A stretch of DNA of 40,797 nt from Prevotella sp. P3-122 (GTDB lineage: Bacteria; Bacteroidota; Bacteroidia; Bacteroidales; Bacteroidaceae). Shown piece by piece: positions 25,859-33,791 of the stretch (the stretch's first letter is position 1; each line of letters opens with the position of its first letter). The notes under the pieces are model-generated. The model saw only the letters and a program-made list of their open reading frames with translations, had not been told where the DNA came from and did not search any database. The stretch lies in contig NZ_NPJH01000071.1 in the NCBI RefSeq assembly GCF_002251365.1, positions 1-40,797 on the forward strand, given 5' to 3'. The position numbers were made by a program, and so were the translations under genes.

Positions 25859-27622
25859 ATGAAGAAGATACTATATGTAATAATATTTTTGTGTATTATT
25901 TCAGCCTGTACCGGGCGGAGAGAGTACAGGGAGGTATTAAGCAATGCGCAAAGCGTCATAGAGGAGCGCCCAGACTCTTCCCTTGCCATTCTTGACACCC
26001 TCGGCAGGCATTCAGATGCTTTTGACGAGCATTTCCGTATGCAGTATCTTTTGGAGTTGACCTATGCCAAAGCCAAAATGGGACATTTGTTTGATACGGA
26101 TTCCCTGACGAAAGCTTTAGTAAGCCATTTCGATGGTAATGGCACATGTAGGGAAAAAGCCTTGGCATATTACATGAACGGTTGTGCTCTATGTGATATC
26201 GGACAAACCCCGGAAGCCCTTCAGGCTTTTTATGATGCTATAGATAAGGCTGACACGACAAGAAGCGATTGCGACTATGGAGTGTTAAGAGGCATCTATG
26301 GACAGATGTCCACCATATTTCACCAACAGAATCTTCCTCTAGATGAAATATGGGCTTTGAGACATTATATTGAATGTGTACGAAGAACATTAAGTGAAAG
26401 AGACTATATTATTGCCAAGGGACAGATGATACGGCCTTATGTTTTGCTCAATGAAAAAGATTCTGTCCTCAAGATTTCTAATAACACTTACCATGAACTT
26501 ATGCGTATTGGATACGAACAGGAGGCTGCAGGTGCTATGGCTACACCTATATATATATACATGGAACGTGGCCAAATGTTAGAGGCTAAGAAAGCAATGG
26601 ATATATTTGAAAACAAATCAGGGCTGTTTGGCAATAATGGTAATATATCTTCAGGCCGTGAGGCTTATTATTATATAAAAGGTTTCTTTGAACTGGCGTC
26701 AAACGATATTAATTCTGCTGAGGAGAATTTCAGAAAAGCCATCCAATATGGTCATCTTTCAGATGGATATAAGGGCTTGCTTCGGGTCTATAGGGCAAAG
26801 AATATAGTGGATTCGGTATTTCGTTATTCGGAATTATATGAAGCGGCTCAGGACTCTATACACAACAGAATGCAAATAGATGCCATTCATCAGATGGCAG
26901 CCCTATATAACTATAGTAGGAGCCAAAAGGAAGCAGAAATTGAAAGAGAAAAGGCGAGGACTAACAGGTTGTGGATTATAGCAATTGCCACGATGGCAGT
27001 CATTGTTATTGGAGGTATTATCTTGTACTATCGAAATATTAACAAAAAGAAAAAACAAAAGATATCAGAACTTGAACGTGACCTTAATGTGATGAGGATT
27101 ACCCGTGCGGAAATCCTTGGAGAATTACAGCAAATGAAGTCCCATGATTATGAAGGTGTCATTGCCTCCAAGGAAATGCAATTGTTAGAGCTTACAGAAG
27201 CCATTGAACGGTTGCAGGCTGAGAACGAAAAGTTCAAAGAAGGTTCTGCTGTCCGTGAAAAAGACAATTTGAAGCAGTTCCTCAATAGCAACATTGCCAA
27301 CCTGTTCATAAGGAAAGCAACCGGAAAGACGGAGAGGGTAGTGCCTACTGAAGCTGAGTGGAAAATGCTGGTTTCCCAATTCAGCAATGACAATCCTGCA
27401 ACTTATAATGCTTTTTGTTCAGGGAAGCACCTGTCCAAGTCAGAACAGCGCATTTGTATTCTCTTGATTCTTGATATACCCGAAAATGTCATTTCAAAAA
27501 TGCTCTGTTCAACAGCATCATCCGTCTCCAACTTAAAGGCCCGGGCAAATGATAAGCTCTTTGGGGTTAAGCTTGCGCATCCATTAAAAAACAATCTTAT
27601 ACATGCGTTAAATTCAATTTGA
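25859..27622 (+). CDS. Membrane-anchored TPR regulator with C-terminal HTH
   Basis: This 587-residue protein starts with a lipobox signal (IISAC, Cys17). TPR-like helices span about residues 30-350. One membrane segment at about 371-392 (IIAIATMAVIVIGGIILYY) is followed by a cytosolic coiled coil (KISELERDLN to LQAENEKFKEG). A C-terminal LuxR-like helix-turn-helix (LSKSEQRICILLILDIPENV, then MLCSTASSVSNLKARANDKL) ends the protein. It looks like a one-component sensor regulator reading a periplasmic signal. Having both a lipobox and a later membrane helix is typical of this Bacteroidales family. It is the first gene of the NVEALA locus, and a promoter with direct repeats begins within its stop codon, so it is the probable regulator of the locus. 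Confidence 0.8.
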   Translation: MKKILYVIIFLCIISACTGRREYREVLSNAQSVIEERPDSSLAILDTLGRHSDAFDEHFRMQYLLELTYAKAKMGHLFDTDSLTKALVSHFDGNGTCREKALAYYMNGCALCDIGQTPEALQAFYDAIDKADTTRSDCDYGVLRGIYGQMSTIFHQQNLPLDEIWALRHYIECVRRTLSERDYIIAKGQMIRPYVLLNEKDSVLKISNNTYHELMRIGYEQEAAGAMATPIYIYMERGQMLEAKKAMDIFENKSGLFGNNGNISSGREAYYYIKGFFELASNDINSAEENFRKAIQYGHLSDGYKGLLRVYRAKNIVDSVFRYSELYEAAQDSIHNRMQIDAIHQMAALYNYSRSQKEAEIEREKARTNRLWIIAIATMAVIVIGGIILYYRNINKKKKQKISELERDLNVMRITRAEILGELQQMKSHDYEGVIASKEMQLLELTEAIERLQAENEKFKEGSAVREKDNLKQFLNSNIANLFIRKATGKTERVVPTEAEWKMLVSQFSNDNPATYNAFCSGKHLSKSEQRICILLILDIPENVISKMLCSTASSVSNLKARANDKLFGVKLAHPLKNNLIHALNSI

Positions 27623-27636
27623 TGAATTTTGATGAA
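27616..27636 (+). promoter_or_regulatory. Candidate operator: two TTTGATGAA direct repeats
   Basis: AATTTGATGAATTTTGATGAA places two copies of TTTGATGAA ten nt apart, one helical turn. The repeats overlap the stop codon of the TPR/HTH regulator and lie about 110 nt before a promoter. An equivalent pair (TTTTGGTGAA twice) lies at 31822-31842. Confidence 0.6.
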
Positions 27637-27727
27637 CATATTTTATAACACGCTGTAACACAACTTGTTTTAGTATATAAAGTTCTGTTTTTGCTCAATT
27701 TTGGAGAACATGATTGGGCAGAAAAAC

Positions 27728-27758
27728 TTGTACCTTCTTCATTGATTTCATATCTTTG
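27728..27758 (+). promoter_or_regulatory. Promoter of the DUF3244/NVEALA genes
   Basis: A -33 TTG (27728-27730) and a -7 TATCTTTG (27751-27758) are separated by 20 nt, and the start codon follows 23 nt later. The whole region resembles 31822-31980. Confidence 0.75.
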
Positions 27759-27781
27759 CAGAAACCATTAACCGCAAAAAT

Positions 27782-28147
27782 ATGAAGAAAATTATTATCT
27801 GTTTAAGTATGTTTATGCTGATGTTTTTAGGTAGTGCAAATGACGTGTCAATGTGCTGCCAAATTGATCTTCAAGTTAAGATAACAGATCCTAGTAAACC
27901 ATATAATCCTATTGGAAGGACTAGCGTAGCTATTCCCACAATATACATAATGGGGTGTGATTTATACTTTGAAGCACAGTGCGATGATTGTACCTTGCAA
28001 ATAGTTAATAAAGATGGAAATGTTGAATACTCAACAGTTATACCAGCAAACACCACCTGTCTGGCGTTGCCATCTTATCTGTCAGGAGAGTATGAGCTCC
28101 AAATAATTCGTGGTCAGTTTTGCTTCTATGGCAATATTGAGTTATGA
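27782..28147 (+). CDS. DUF3244 domain secreted protein
   Basis: This 121-residue protein has a signal peptide (about residues 1-19). The mature part is a small beta-sandwich of the DUF3244 type, with a typical end ANTTCLALPSYLSGEYELQI then YGNIEL and a central CTLQIVNKDGNVEYSTVIP. It has six cysteines in the mature part (CC, C, C-DDC, C plus one near the end), more than I expect for the family, so disulfides are likely. Its function is unknown. Related proteins are often encoded beside NVEALA peptides and TPR regulators. It is the first gene after the duplicated promoter. Confidence 0.8.
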   Translation: MKKIIICLSMFMLMFLGSANDVSMCCQIDLQVKITDPSKPYNPIGRTSVAIPTIYIMGCDLYFEAQCDDCTLQIVNKDGNVEYSTVIPANTTCLALPSYLSGEYELQIIRGQFCFYGNIEL

Positions 28148-28171
28148 TTTTTCCAAGCATTGCAATTGACT

Positions 28172-28212
28172 GTAATAAATGGAGGATGCCGAAAATCCAT
28201 AATAGAGTAGGC
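28172..28212 (+). promoter_or_regulatory. Conserved 41-nt leader element before an NVEALA gene (copy A)
   Basis: This stretch matches 33384-33424 at 36 of 41 positions with no gap. It ends 21 nt before the NVEALA start codon (22 nt in copy B). The shared core is GCCGAAAATC, then AGAGTAGGC. Copy A contains a tiny frame ATG-GAG-GAT-GCC-GAA-AAT-CCA-TAA. Copy B keeps the frame and the stop but not the ATG. Confidence 0.7.
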
Positions 28213-28233
28213 TAGTTATTCGAATATAAAGAA

Positions 28234-28551
28234 ATGAAAAAGAAATTAGTTGAGATTACGTTATCAGTGATTTGTGTTTCTGTTGTGTGTGTTATCTGTA
28301 TACGAACATTTACCACCTCAAGTCTGTTAGGAAACAATATGCTCCTTATTGAAAATATAGAAGCATTAAGTGATAATGAACCGCACACAGAATGTGATGC
28401 GCCTGCAGACCCAAAATCGTGTTGGGCAGACGATAATGCTTTTGATTATCGTGGTATGTCTTGGACACAAACAAAGAAGGTGAAATCTTATGGTTCTTGT
28501 ATGTGTTTGGGAGCAAGTTGTAGTTGTCCTAAAGGAAGTTCACCAAGGTGA
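28234..28551 (+). CDS. NVEALA family cysteine-rich precursor peptide 1
   Basis: This 105-residue precursor has a Lys-rich start, one hydrophobic segment (about residues 8-24), a linker and the family motif as NIEAL at residues 41-45. The remaining 60 residues contain six cysteines, including CMCLGASCSC near the C-terminus. A long leader ending in a conserved NVEAL block followed by a short variable Cys-rich tail is the hallmark of the NVEALA family. The mature product is probably exported and disulfide-bonded, but no activity is known to me. It lies 86 nt after the DUF3244 gene and carries the 41-nt element in its leader. Confidence 0.85.
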   Translation: MKKKLVEITLSVICVSVVCVICIRTFTTSSLLGNNMLLIENIEALSDNEPHTECDAPADPKSCWADDNAFDYRGMSWTQTKKVKSYGSCMCLGASCSCPKGSSPR

Positions 28552-28672
28552 TTTTTAACATAAAATTCAGTCAAGATAAATGATACAATATATGTTGAAC
28601 AGATTGTTACTTGCATGTTTGTTGGATTTAAATATATCTGTATACAATAAAAATTAATCATCAAGTAAAGGT

Positions 28673-30568
28673 ATGACAAATTATATTGATGATACGAGGG
28701 CTTGGATTACAAGTAGAGCTGGGATTATAGATTCTCATGTGTACGATGGGCAAGTTTGCTATATAACAGGCTTATTGTATATGGGGATAATCTCTACTTT
28801 GCTGTGCTCTGCAATGTTTTTATTTTCCTCATGCACAAATCATGATGATGTTGTGATTTATTCAATAGAGCATGATGAATCTGACGTGATAAAGCAACCT
28901 TTGATAGATTGGACTATTTTTGGTGCATTATCTTCTAAAGAGGATTCCTTGTATGCTGATTCCTTTATATCTTCACCATCTTACTTTATGGAAAAGTGCA
29001 AGGCGGATACAGCAAGAACGTATTTGTTTTCAGGAAACTATCACCCCTTATACAATCAGCTTGACCTTAGAGAGGTATATGGTATTCTTCCAGAGGACAC
29101 AACTCACTCATTAGAGGGGAAAGTAACTTATTTGCATTGTGAAATAACTTCGGATGACAATATGACATTATATCTTGAAGTAAAGTCTTCCATGTCTTAT
29201 AATATATTTGTCAATACCGATACTTTGCTCAGGCGTGACATTCAAGGCCTAAACATCTATCCGATGCATCTGAAAAAAGGAAGAAACAGGTGCTTCGTAA
29301 AGTTAAATTGTACAGGAGGAGACTATTCTTTTGAGTCAACTGTATATGACAGTATCAGCATAGCTCGTCTATATGCAGACGGACAAAGTTGTAACATAAT
29401 TTATCCCCAGATAGATTCTGTCAGCCACGTAGTTATGCTCACCAACGCACATCAGAACGTTATTAATTCGCCTGTGTCGTTAAAGTTTTATGATGTGTAT
29501 GGAAAGCCTGTTTCTATGCCTGTGGAATTAAAAAAGGACTCATTTACATACTATGTGGATGGTTTAGAGAACAACACTTCATACATGTGTGAGATGACGA
29601 TATGCGATTATTCCATACGCCAACCCGTGTTGTGTGGCAAAGATGACAACGCATATAAGAAGTTTTCGTTACTTCGGGAAGAACTTCCTGATGGACATCC
29701 AAGGTCTGCGGAAATTGACCAGTTGCTGTTTCGTCTCAACTTCTTATTAAATCATCCTACTCGTTATGATGGTGACTGGTGGTGGCAGTTCAAAATTTCA
29801 CCCCTAACTTATCAGTTGGAGCACACGCTTAAGCGCTTGGAATGTGTGCGTGGTGAGGATGACACCGAAGCTAATGTGTTGTTTGTCACTTATCGCTCTG
29901 AGATTGATGACAGTCTGCAACGTTATATTTTAGCGCGACCTAACCACATAAATAAGTCTACACCACTACCTCTCGTTGTGGTAATCCGTCCCAACATAGA
30001 AAACCTTCATCATTTCTTTGCCTGCCCGCAATTAGCACGGCAATGGGCTGTCAATCAAATGCAAGCCCTATCGAACAAATACGGATTCCTTATTGTGATG
30101 CCTGAGATTCGGACGTACCAGCACGAAGACTTGCTTCCAATAGCAGAGGAGGAATTGAAGTTGGTCATAAAGGACATTCAACAACATTATTCCATTGACA
30201 CATCAAGAATGTTTCTGCATGCGAATTGTAGTGGTGGCTACCGTGCTCTGCGATTAGCAACCGACTATCCGAAAATGTTTAAGGCTCTTGCGCTATATGC
30301 ACCGCTTTACCATCGCTCCTTTTCAGATGAATGGTCTAATGAGCACAAGCCTGAACTATTTATAAACAAGCTAAAGAATGTTCCGATGTTCATCCATGGA
30401 GACCCTGTTGATAAGCATAGTCCTTATTCTATATATAAGGATCTCATTGACGATTGTAAACGTTATGATATACCGTTGACTCTCTCGTTTAAGTTGAACT
30501 CTGGCAAGTACTACAATGTTGTTCTTGTGGGGGAAGAAGCATTAGACTTTTTTGAAACATTACGGTAA
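28673..30568 (+). CDS. Large lipoprotein with alpha/beta-hydrolase-like C-terminal domain
   Basis: The frame codes for 631 residues. An internal ATG at 28781 would give 595 residues and a clean lipoprotein signal (lipobox LFSSC, Cys18 in that numbering), and may be the true start. The middle is a beta-rich region without a recognised family. The last 250 residues resemble secreted esterases of the prolyl-oligopeptidase superfamily (PLPLVVVIRP, LFLHANCSGGYRALRLATDY). The nucleophile elbow reads A-N-C-S-G, placing Cys483 where Ser is usual (28781 numbering). HGDPVDKHSPY could supply an acid. I see no clear catalytic His near the end, so it may be inactive or a Cys-dependent variant. It is encoded between two NVEALA loci. 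Confidence 0.65.
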   Translation: MTNYIDDTRAWITSRAGIIDSHVYDGQVCYITGLLYMGIISTLLCSAMFLFSSCTNHDDVVIYSIEHDESDVIKQPLIDWTIFGALSSKEDSLYADSFISSPSYFMEKCKADTARTYLFSGNYHPLYNQLDLREVYGILPEDTTHSLEGKVTYLHCEITSDDNMTLYLEVKSSMSYNIFVNTDTLLRRDIQGLNIYPMHLKKGRNRCFVKLNCTGGDYSFESTVYDSISIARLYADGQSCNIIYPQIDSVSHVVMLTNAHQNVINSPVSLKFYDVYGKPVSMPVELKKDSFTYYVDGLENNTSYMCEMTICDYSIRQPVLCGKDDNAYKKFSLLREELPDGHPRSAEIDQLLFRLNFLLNHPTRYDGDWWWQFKISPLTYQLEHTLKRLECVRGEDDTEANVLFVTYRSEIDDSLQRYILARPNHINKSTPLPLVVVIRPNIENLHHFFACPQLARQWAVNQMQALSNKYGFLIVMPEIRTYQHEDLLPIAEEELKLVIKDIQQHYSIDTSRMFLHANCSGGYRALRLATDYPKMFKALALYAPLYHRSFSDEWSNEHKPELFINKLKNVPMFIHGDPVDKHSPYSIYKDLIDDCKRYDIPLTLSFKLNSGKYYNVVLVGEEALDFFETLR

Positions 30569-30624
30569 TTTAAAGTTAGTTTAACAAGGCAATATTGCCA
30601 AATAACCATAATAAACAGTTTCTA

Positions 30625-30814
30625 ATGAAAAAGAATCTTATTAAGTCCACATTTGTTGTGGCAACTCTTGCCATTGCGGGATAAAGATAATCGGCTTAAC
30701 TCCTTTACTGTCAATGCGAATGGACAGTTCTGTACAGCAATAAGTAATTCTAATATGTGTAATGGTTATCTTCCTTGGATAGAAAAAATGGCACAAAATT
30801 ACCACGACCAATGA
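30625..30814 (+). pseudogene. Frameshifted NVEALA-like peptide gene
   Basis: ATG 30625 opens MKKNLIKSTFVVATLAIAG, a typical NVEALA-type leader, and stops at TAA 30682. In the +1 frame the text continues without a stop to TGA 30812 as KDNRLNSFTVNANGQFCTA, then SNSNMCNGYLPW. Joining the frames gives one small precursor with two cysteines and VNANG where NVEAL would be. A single indel near 30680 explains this. It is either a decayed family member or a sequencing or recoding site. The rest of 30569-30958 shows only an AT-rich stretch with a GGCAATATTGCC palindrome. Confidence 0.65.
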
Positions 30815-30958
30815 GTATGGCAAGTAAAGAAAAAAGAATAATACATTCTGGCTGCTAATGGGTTCCGTCAAATAGCTTCATAGTACCTTTTATAAGATTA
30901 CATATTGTCAGTTTTTTTGTATGTCACTTATTTGTAGAACGATGAACTTCATTAATGA

Positions 30959-31798
30959 ATGAAAACCACGTATAGGCTTATAAAAGTAACAGGTATAGCA
31001 GTATGCAGTAGCATACTGCTATACGGCACTTGGCTATTGCTTAGGGTGTTTATCGCAGATCAGTTCGTAATACCAACAGAGTCTATGGAGCCAACGTTTC
31101 TACCAGGCGATAGGGTTATCGTCAATAAAGCCATCATGGGGGCTCGTATTTATTCGGATTTTCATTTCAATCAAAAAGGAATAGAGTTGAAAAGCTGGCG
31201 CACACGAGGCTTGAGACGATTAAAGCATAATGACATCGTCGTTTTCAACTTCCCGCAGCATGATGACAAGATAAATTTTGTTATCAATCATGTCTATGCC
31301 AAGCGTTGCGTTGCGTTGCCTGGTGATACCATTAGTATAATGAATGGTCGGTTTGTTAACAACAATTATGATGGGGCTCTGGGATTATATTCGGAACAAG
31401 CACGTTTGGCAAATATTCCTGATAGCATCATAGATCAGTCCGTTCTAAACACATTTCCATACGATGCCAGATTTTCATGGACAATAAAGTACATGGGGCC
31501 ACTTTATGTTCCACGTAAGGGTGACAGAATCCTGATTACGCCCAAAGAAGCTTGCCTCTATCGTCACATATTGGAATGGGAAACAGGCACGAATGTGTCA
31601 TGTGATACCATCACTTATCATACATTCAAACACGATTACTACTACCTCTGTGGAGATAATGTCCTCAATTCCTGTGATGCCCGTTATTGGGGCTTTGTAC
31701 CAGAGGAGTATATCATCGGTGTTGTCACGCATATTACTTATTCCATAAATCCCTACACGGGGAGACTCAGAAATGAACGAACATTTAAGCATGTATGA
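30959..31798 (+). CDS. lepB: Type I signal peptidase, paralogue 1
   Basis: This 279-residue membrane serine protease (S26) has an N-terminal membrane anchor (about residues 12-32). The catalytic motif PTESMEPTFLPGD gives Ser42, and NHVYAKRCVALPGDTIS gives Lys115 as the general base. The C-terminal box GDNVLNSCDARYWGFVPEEY is standard. It is complete and should cleave signal peptides outside the inner membrane. It lies in the NVEALA locus with a close relative at 32548, so the pair may be dedicated to the precursors here rather than to general secretion. That is an inference. No second membrane helix is needed in this family. Confidence 0.92.
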   Translation: MKTTYRLIKVTGIAVCSSILLYGTWLLLRVFIADQFVIPTESMEPTFLPGDRVIVNKAIMGARIYSDFHFNQKGIELKSWRTRGLRRLKHNDIVVFNFPQHDDKINFVINHVYAKRCVALPGDTISIMNGRFVNNNYDGALGLYSEQARLANIPDSIIDQSVLNTFPYDARFSWTIKYMGPLYVPRKGDRILITPKEACLYRHILEWETGTNVSCDTITYHTFKHDYYYLCGDNVLNSCDARYWGFVPEEYIIGVVTHITYSINPYTGRLRNERTFKHV

Positions 31799-31821
31799 TA
31801 AGTAGTAGATGGCCCAATACC

Positions 31822-31963
31822 TTTTGGTGAATTTTGGTGAATAAAATATATAACAAGTTGTGATACAATATATTTTAAGGTGTTTAGTCCTCATTTTGCT
31901 TAATTTTGATTAATATGATTTGATAGAAAAACTTGTGTGTTTTTTATTGTTATCATAACTTTG
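31822..31963 (+). promoter_or_regulatory. Second copy of the locus promoter and operator-like repeats
   Basis: TTTTGGTGAATTTTGGTGAA (31822-31841) mirrors the direct repeats at 27616. A -33 TTG (31933-31935) and a -7 TAACTTTG (31956-31963), 20 nt apart, repeat the architecture of the first promoter, including GATAGAAAAACTTG against GGCAGAAAAACTTG. Both leaders then read ATTAACCGCAA before an ATGAAGAAA start. Confidence 0.75.
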
Positions 31964-31981
31964 CAAAAACTATTAACCGCA

Positions 31982-32089
31982 ATGAATATGAAGAAAGTAT
32001 TTTTGTATTTCACAATTCAAACGCATCGCCAACAATCGTTGGGAGAAGCAATTGTGGTATCATTACCAAAGGAGCAAAGAATAATATAG
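31982..32089 (+). pseudogene. Short frame, possible truncated DUF3244-type gene
   Basis: After the second promoter, ATG-AAT-ATG-AAG-AAA-GTA opens a 35-codon frame (start MNMKKVFLYF, end LPKEQRII) with no hydrophobic core. Its first codons align with the start of the DUF3244 gene at the same promoter distance. The remainder does not convincingly match. It may be the stub of a lost DUF3244 paralogue or simply leader RNA for the following membrane protein gene. Confidence 0.35.
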
Positions 32090-32101
32090 CTTTAAACAGA
32101 C

Positions 32102-32551
32102 ATGAGAATTGTTTTAAGATACATATTGGCAACATGTTTCCTGTTGTCAAGCTTGCTCAAGGCATTCAGTATAAAGGCATTTGAGCAAGAAGTGCAACTA
32201 TATGGAGACGTGTATATCGGGACATGGGTTCATAGTTATTCTTTGGAAATCGCAATATCCGTTTGCTTTCTTGAAGGGGTTGTTGCTTTAGTGTCACTAT
32301 GGAATAGAATGACATTCGCATGTAGTTTGATATATCTTGCAATGTTGTTGTTCTTTGTATATCTGACAGCTACAAACCTGTTCATGCCTAGTCTATTAGG
32401 AAGTATAGAGAGTTGTGGCTGCTTCGGAGAATTAATACATTTTTCGCCAACGACCTCATTCTTGAAAAGTCTATTTCTCTTCATCCTGTCCATAGCAAAT
32501 GTCTATTATTTAGTTAGAGCTACGAGGAAAAGAACAACATCAAATATATGA
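32102..32551 (+). CDS. MauE/DoxX-like membrane protein with CxC motif
   Basis: This 149-residue protein has four predicted membrane segments (about residues 5-20, 46-64, 72-92 and 118-138). The motif SIESCGCFGELIHFSPTTSF between the last two matches Bacteroidetes MauE/DoxX-like proteins (SxDCGCFGD). MauE-type proteins are linked to disulfide formation or redox handling of exported proteins. In a locus full of cysteine-rich precursors, a role in oxidising them is attractive but unproven. Its stop overlaps the start of the second signal peptidase (ATGA), so the two are translationally coupled. Confidence 0.75.
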   Translation: MRIVLRYILATCFLLSSLLKAFSIKAFEQEVQLYGDVYIGTWVHSYSLEIAISVCFLEGVVALVSLWNRMTFACSLIYLAMLLFFVYLTATNLFMPSLLGSIESCGCFGELIHFSPTTSFLKSLFLFILSIANVYYLVRATRKRTTSNI

Positions 32552-33369
32552 ACAAGGTTAAACGATTTATAGCATATACAATGTATGGTGTAGCCACAAT
32601 AATCGCAGTATATATATTGTGGTTAATTGTTCGTGTGTTTATTTTTGACTATTTCACTATACCTTCATCATCAATGACTCCTACCATCCAACCAGGGAGT
32701 AAAGTAATTGTGAACAAATTATTTATCGGACCACGTATTTATACAGATTTTAATTTTAATCAAGCAGGACAGGAACTACAATGCTTTCGAATGAAAGGAA
32801 TCAGGAAAATACAACACAATGATATAGTAGTTTTCAATTTCCCGATCCACAAAGACAAGATTTCGTTTCGCATCAATCATGTTTATTGCAAACGTGTAGT
32901 TGGTTTGCCTGGTGATACTATAAGTGCAGTTGATGGGTACATTCGTAACAACAACTATCCCCATTTGTTAGGTCATGAAGGTCGTCAAAAACAGCTACAG
33001 ACAAAATCAGAAAGGGAATTGAAACGCTATGGAGTCTATGACGTTGCTCCACGCCATACGTCAGAAATTAAATGGAATATTTTGAATTGGGGACCTATAT
33101 ATATACCTCGCAAGAACGATATCATCACTATTAAACCTCATGAAGCAACAGTATATCACAAGATACTAGAGTGGGAAACAGGCAGTAAGATACAATGTGA
33201 TTGGAAAAGGAATATGGTGTATGCTAATGGGAAACCTATAACACATCATACGTTCAAGCATAACTATTATCACATCTGTGGAGACTATTCTCTTGATTCA
33301 TTTGATTCTCGTTACTGGGGATTGGTTCCAGAGGAATATATTATAGGTGTTGTAAACTATATTTGTTAA
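32548..33369 (+). CDS. lepB: Type I signal peptidase, paralogue 2
   Basis: This 273-residue S26 signal peptidase has an N-terminal anchor (about residues 11-32), Ser42 in IPSSSMTPTIQPG and Lys115 in NHVYCKRVVGLPGDTIS. The C-terminal box GDYSLDSFDSRYWGLVPEEY is intact. Residue numbers of both catalytic positions are identical to paralogue 1, with no gap in the first 130 residues, which indicates a recent local duplication. It differs by carrying Cys beside the general base. It overlaps the MauE-like gene and is followed by an NVEALA gene, so a specific processing role is plausible. Confidence 0.92.
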   Translation: MNKVKRFIAYTMYGVATIIAVYILWLIVRVFIFDYFTIPSSSMTPTIQPGSKVIVNKLFIGPRIYTDFNFNQAGQELQCFRMKGIRKIQHNDIVVFNFPIHKDKISFRINHVYCKRVVGLPGDTISAVDGYIRNNNYPHLLGHEGRQKQLQTKSERELKRYGVYDVAPRHTSEIKWNILNWGPIYIPRKNDIITIKPHEATVYHKILEWETGSKIQCDWKRNMVYANGKPITHHTFKHNYYHICGDYSLDSFDSRYWGLVPEEYIIGVVNYIC

Positions 33370-33383
33370 AAAGATTATTGCGC

Positions 33384-33424
33384 GTAATATATAGAGGAAG
33401 CCGAAAATCTATAAAAGAGTAGGC
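33384..33424 (+). promoter_or_regulatory. Conserved 41-nt leader element before an NVEALA gene (copy B)
   Basis: This is the second copy of the element at 28172-28212 (36 of 41 identical). It lies 22 nt before the start codon of NVEALA peptide 2. The neighbouring genes differ, so the element travelled with, or was conserved for, the peptide genes. Confidence 0.7.
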
Positions 33425-33446
33425 ATACAACTAAATTTTCAAAAAA

Positions 33447-33707
33447 ATGAAGAAAATCATGAAGACTATGCTTGCTGCCGTTTGTGTGGTAGCCGCTGGA
33501 GTGGGTGGTTTCAAGGCATACAATGCTGTAAACCAGCCTGGAATGTACATGTTCATTGCAGGGAATGTAGAGGCATTAACAGCAGGTGAAAGTGAAGGAG
33601 ATTGTATTGGGTCACAGTGTGGATTCGGTTCATATCAAGTCTGTTACTATGATTGCGGCTCCATCCATGGAGTATGTGGATTAGCATACAACAAGAATCT
33701 CTATTAA
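33447..33707 (+). CDS. NVEALA family cysteine-rich precursor peptide 2
   Basis: This 86-residue precursor has a Lys-rich start, a hydrophobic segment (about residues 8-22, AAVCVVAAGVGGFKAYNAV) and NVEAL at residues 40-44. The 42-residue remainder has five cysteines, with CIGSQC and CYYDCGSIHGVCG, plus many Gly and Tyr. The leader closely matches the common NVEALA form, and the distance from start to motif agrees with peptides 1 and 3. It is followed after 84 nt by a beta-propeller lipoprotein gene, with a hairpin region in between. Function unknown. Confidence 0.9.
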   Translation: MKKIMKTMLAAVCVVAAGVGGFKAYNAVNQPGMYMFIAGNVEALTAGESEGDCIGSQCGFGSYQVCYYDCGSIHGVCGLAYNKNLY

Positions 33708-33721
33708 TAACTAATTACAAA

Positions 33722-33774
33722 AAGAGGTTCTGTGTCTTTTCAGGATTCACCTCTTGTACAGGGTGCAGAACCTC
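33722..33774 (+). promoter_or_regulatory. Alternative hairpins between NVEALA 2 and the lipoprotein gene
   Basis: AAGAGGT (33722-33728) can pair with ACCTCTT (33749-33755). Overlapping GAGGTTCTG (33724-33732) can instead pair with CAGAACCTC (33766-33774). The two stems exclude each other, as in attenuators. There is no U-run after the second stem, so control of translation start or RNA stability is more likely than termination. Confidence 0.45.
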
Positions 33775-33791
33775 CACATACTTTCGTTCTT

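Noticed and set aside
32102..33369. Lantibiotic or C39-type ABC bacteriocin cluster
   Set aside because: No LanB/LanC/LanM-like protein, no C39 peptidase and no ABC ATPase motif (Walker A, LSGGQ) is present in the window, and the leaders lack a double-glycine site.
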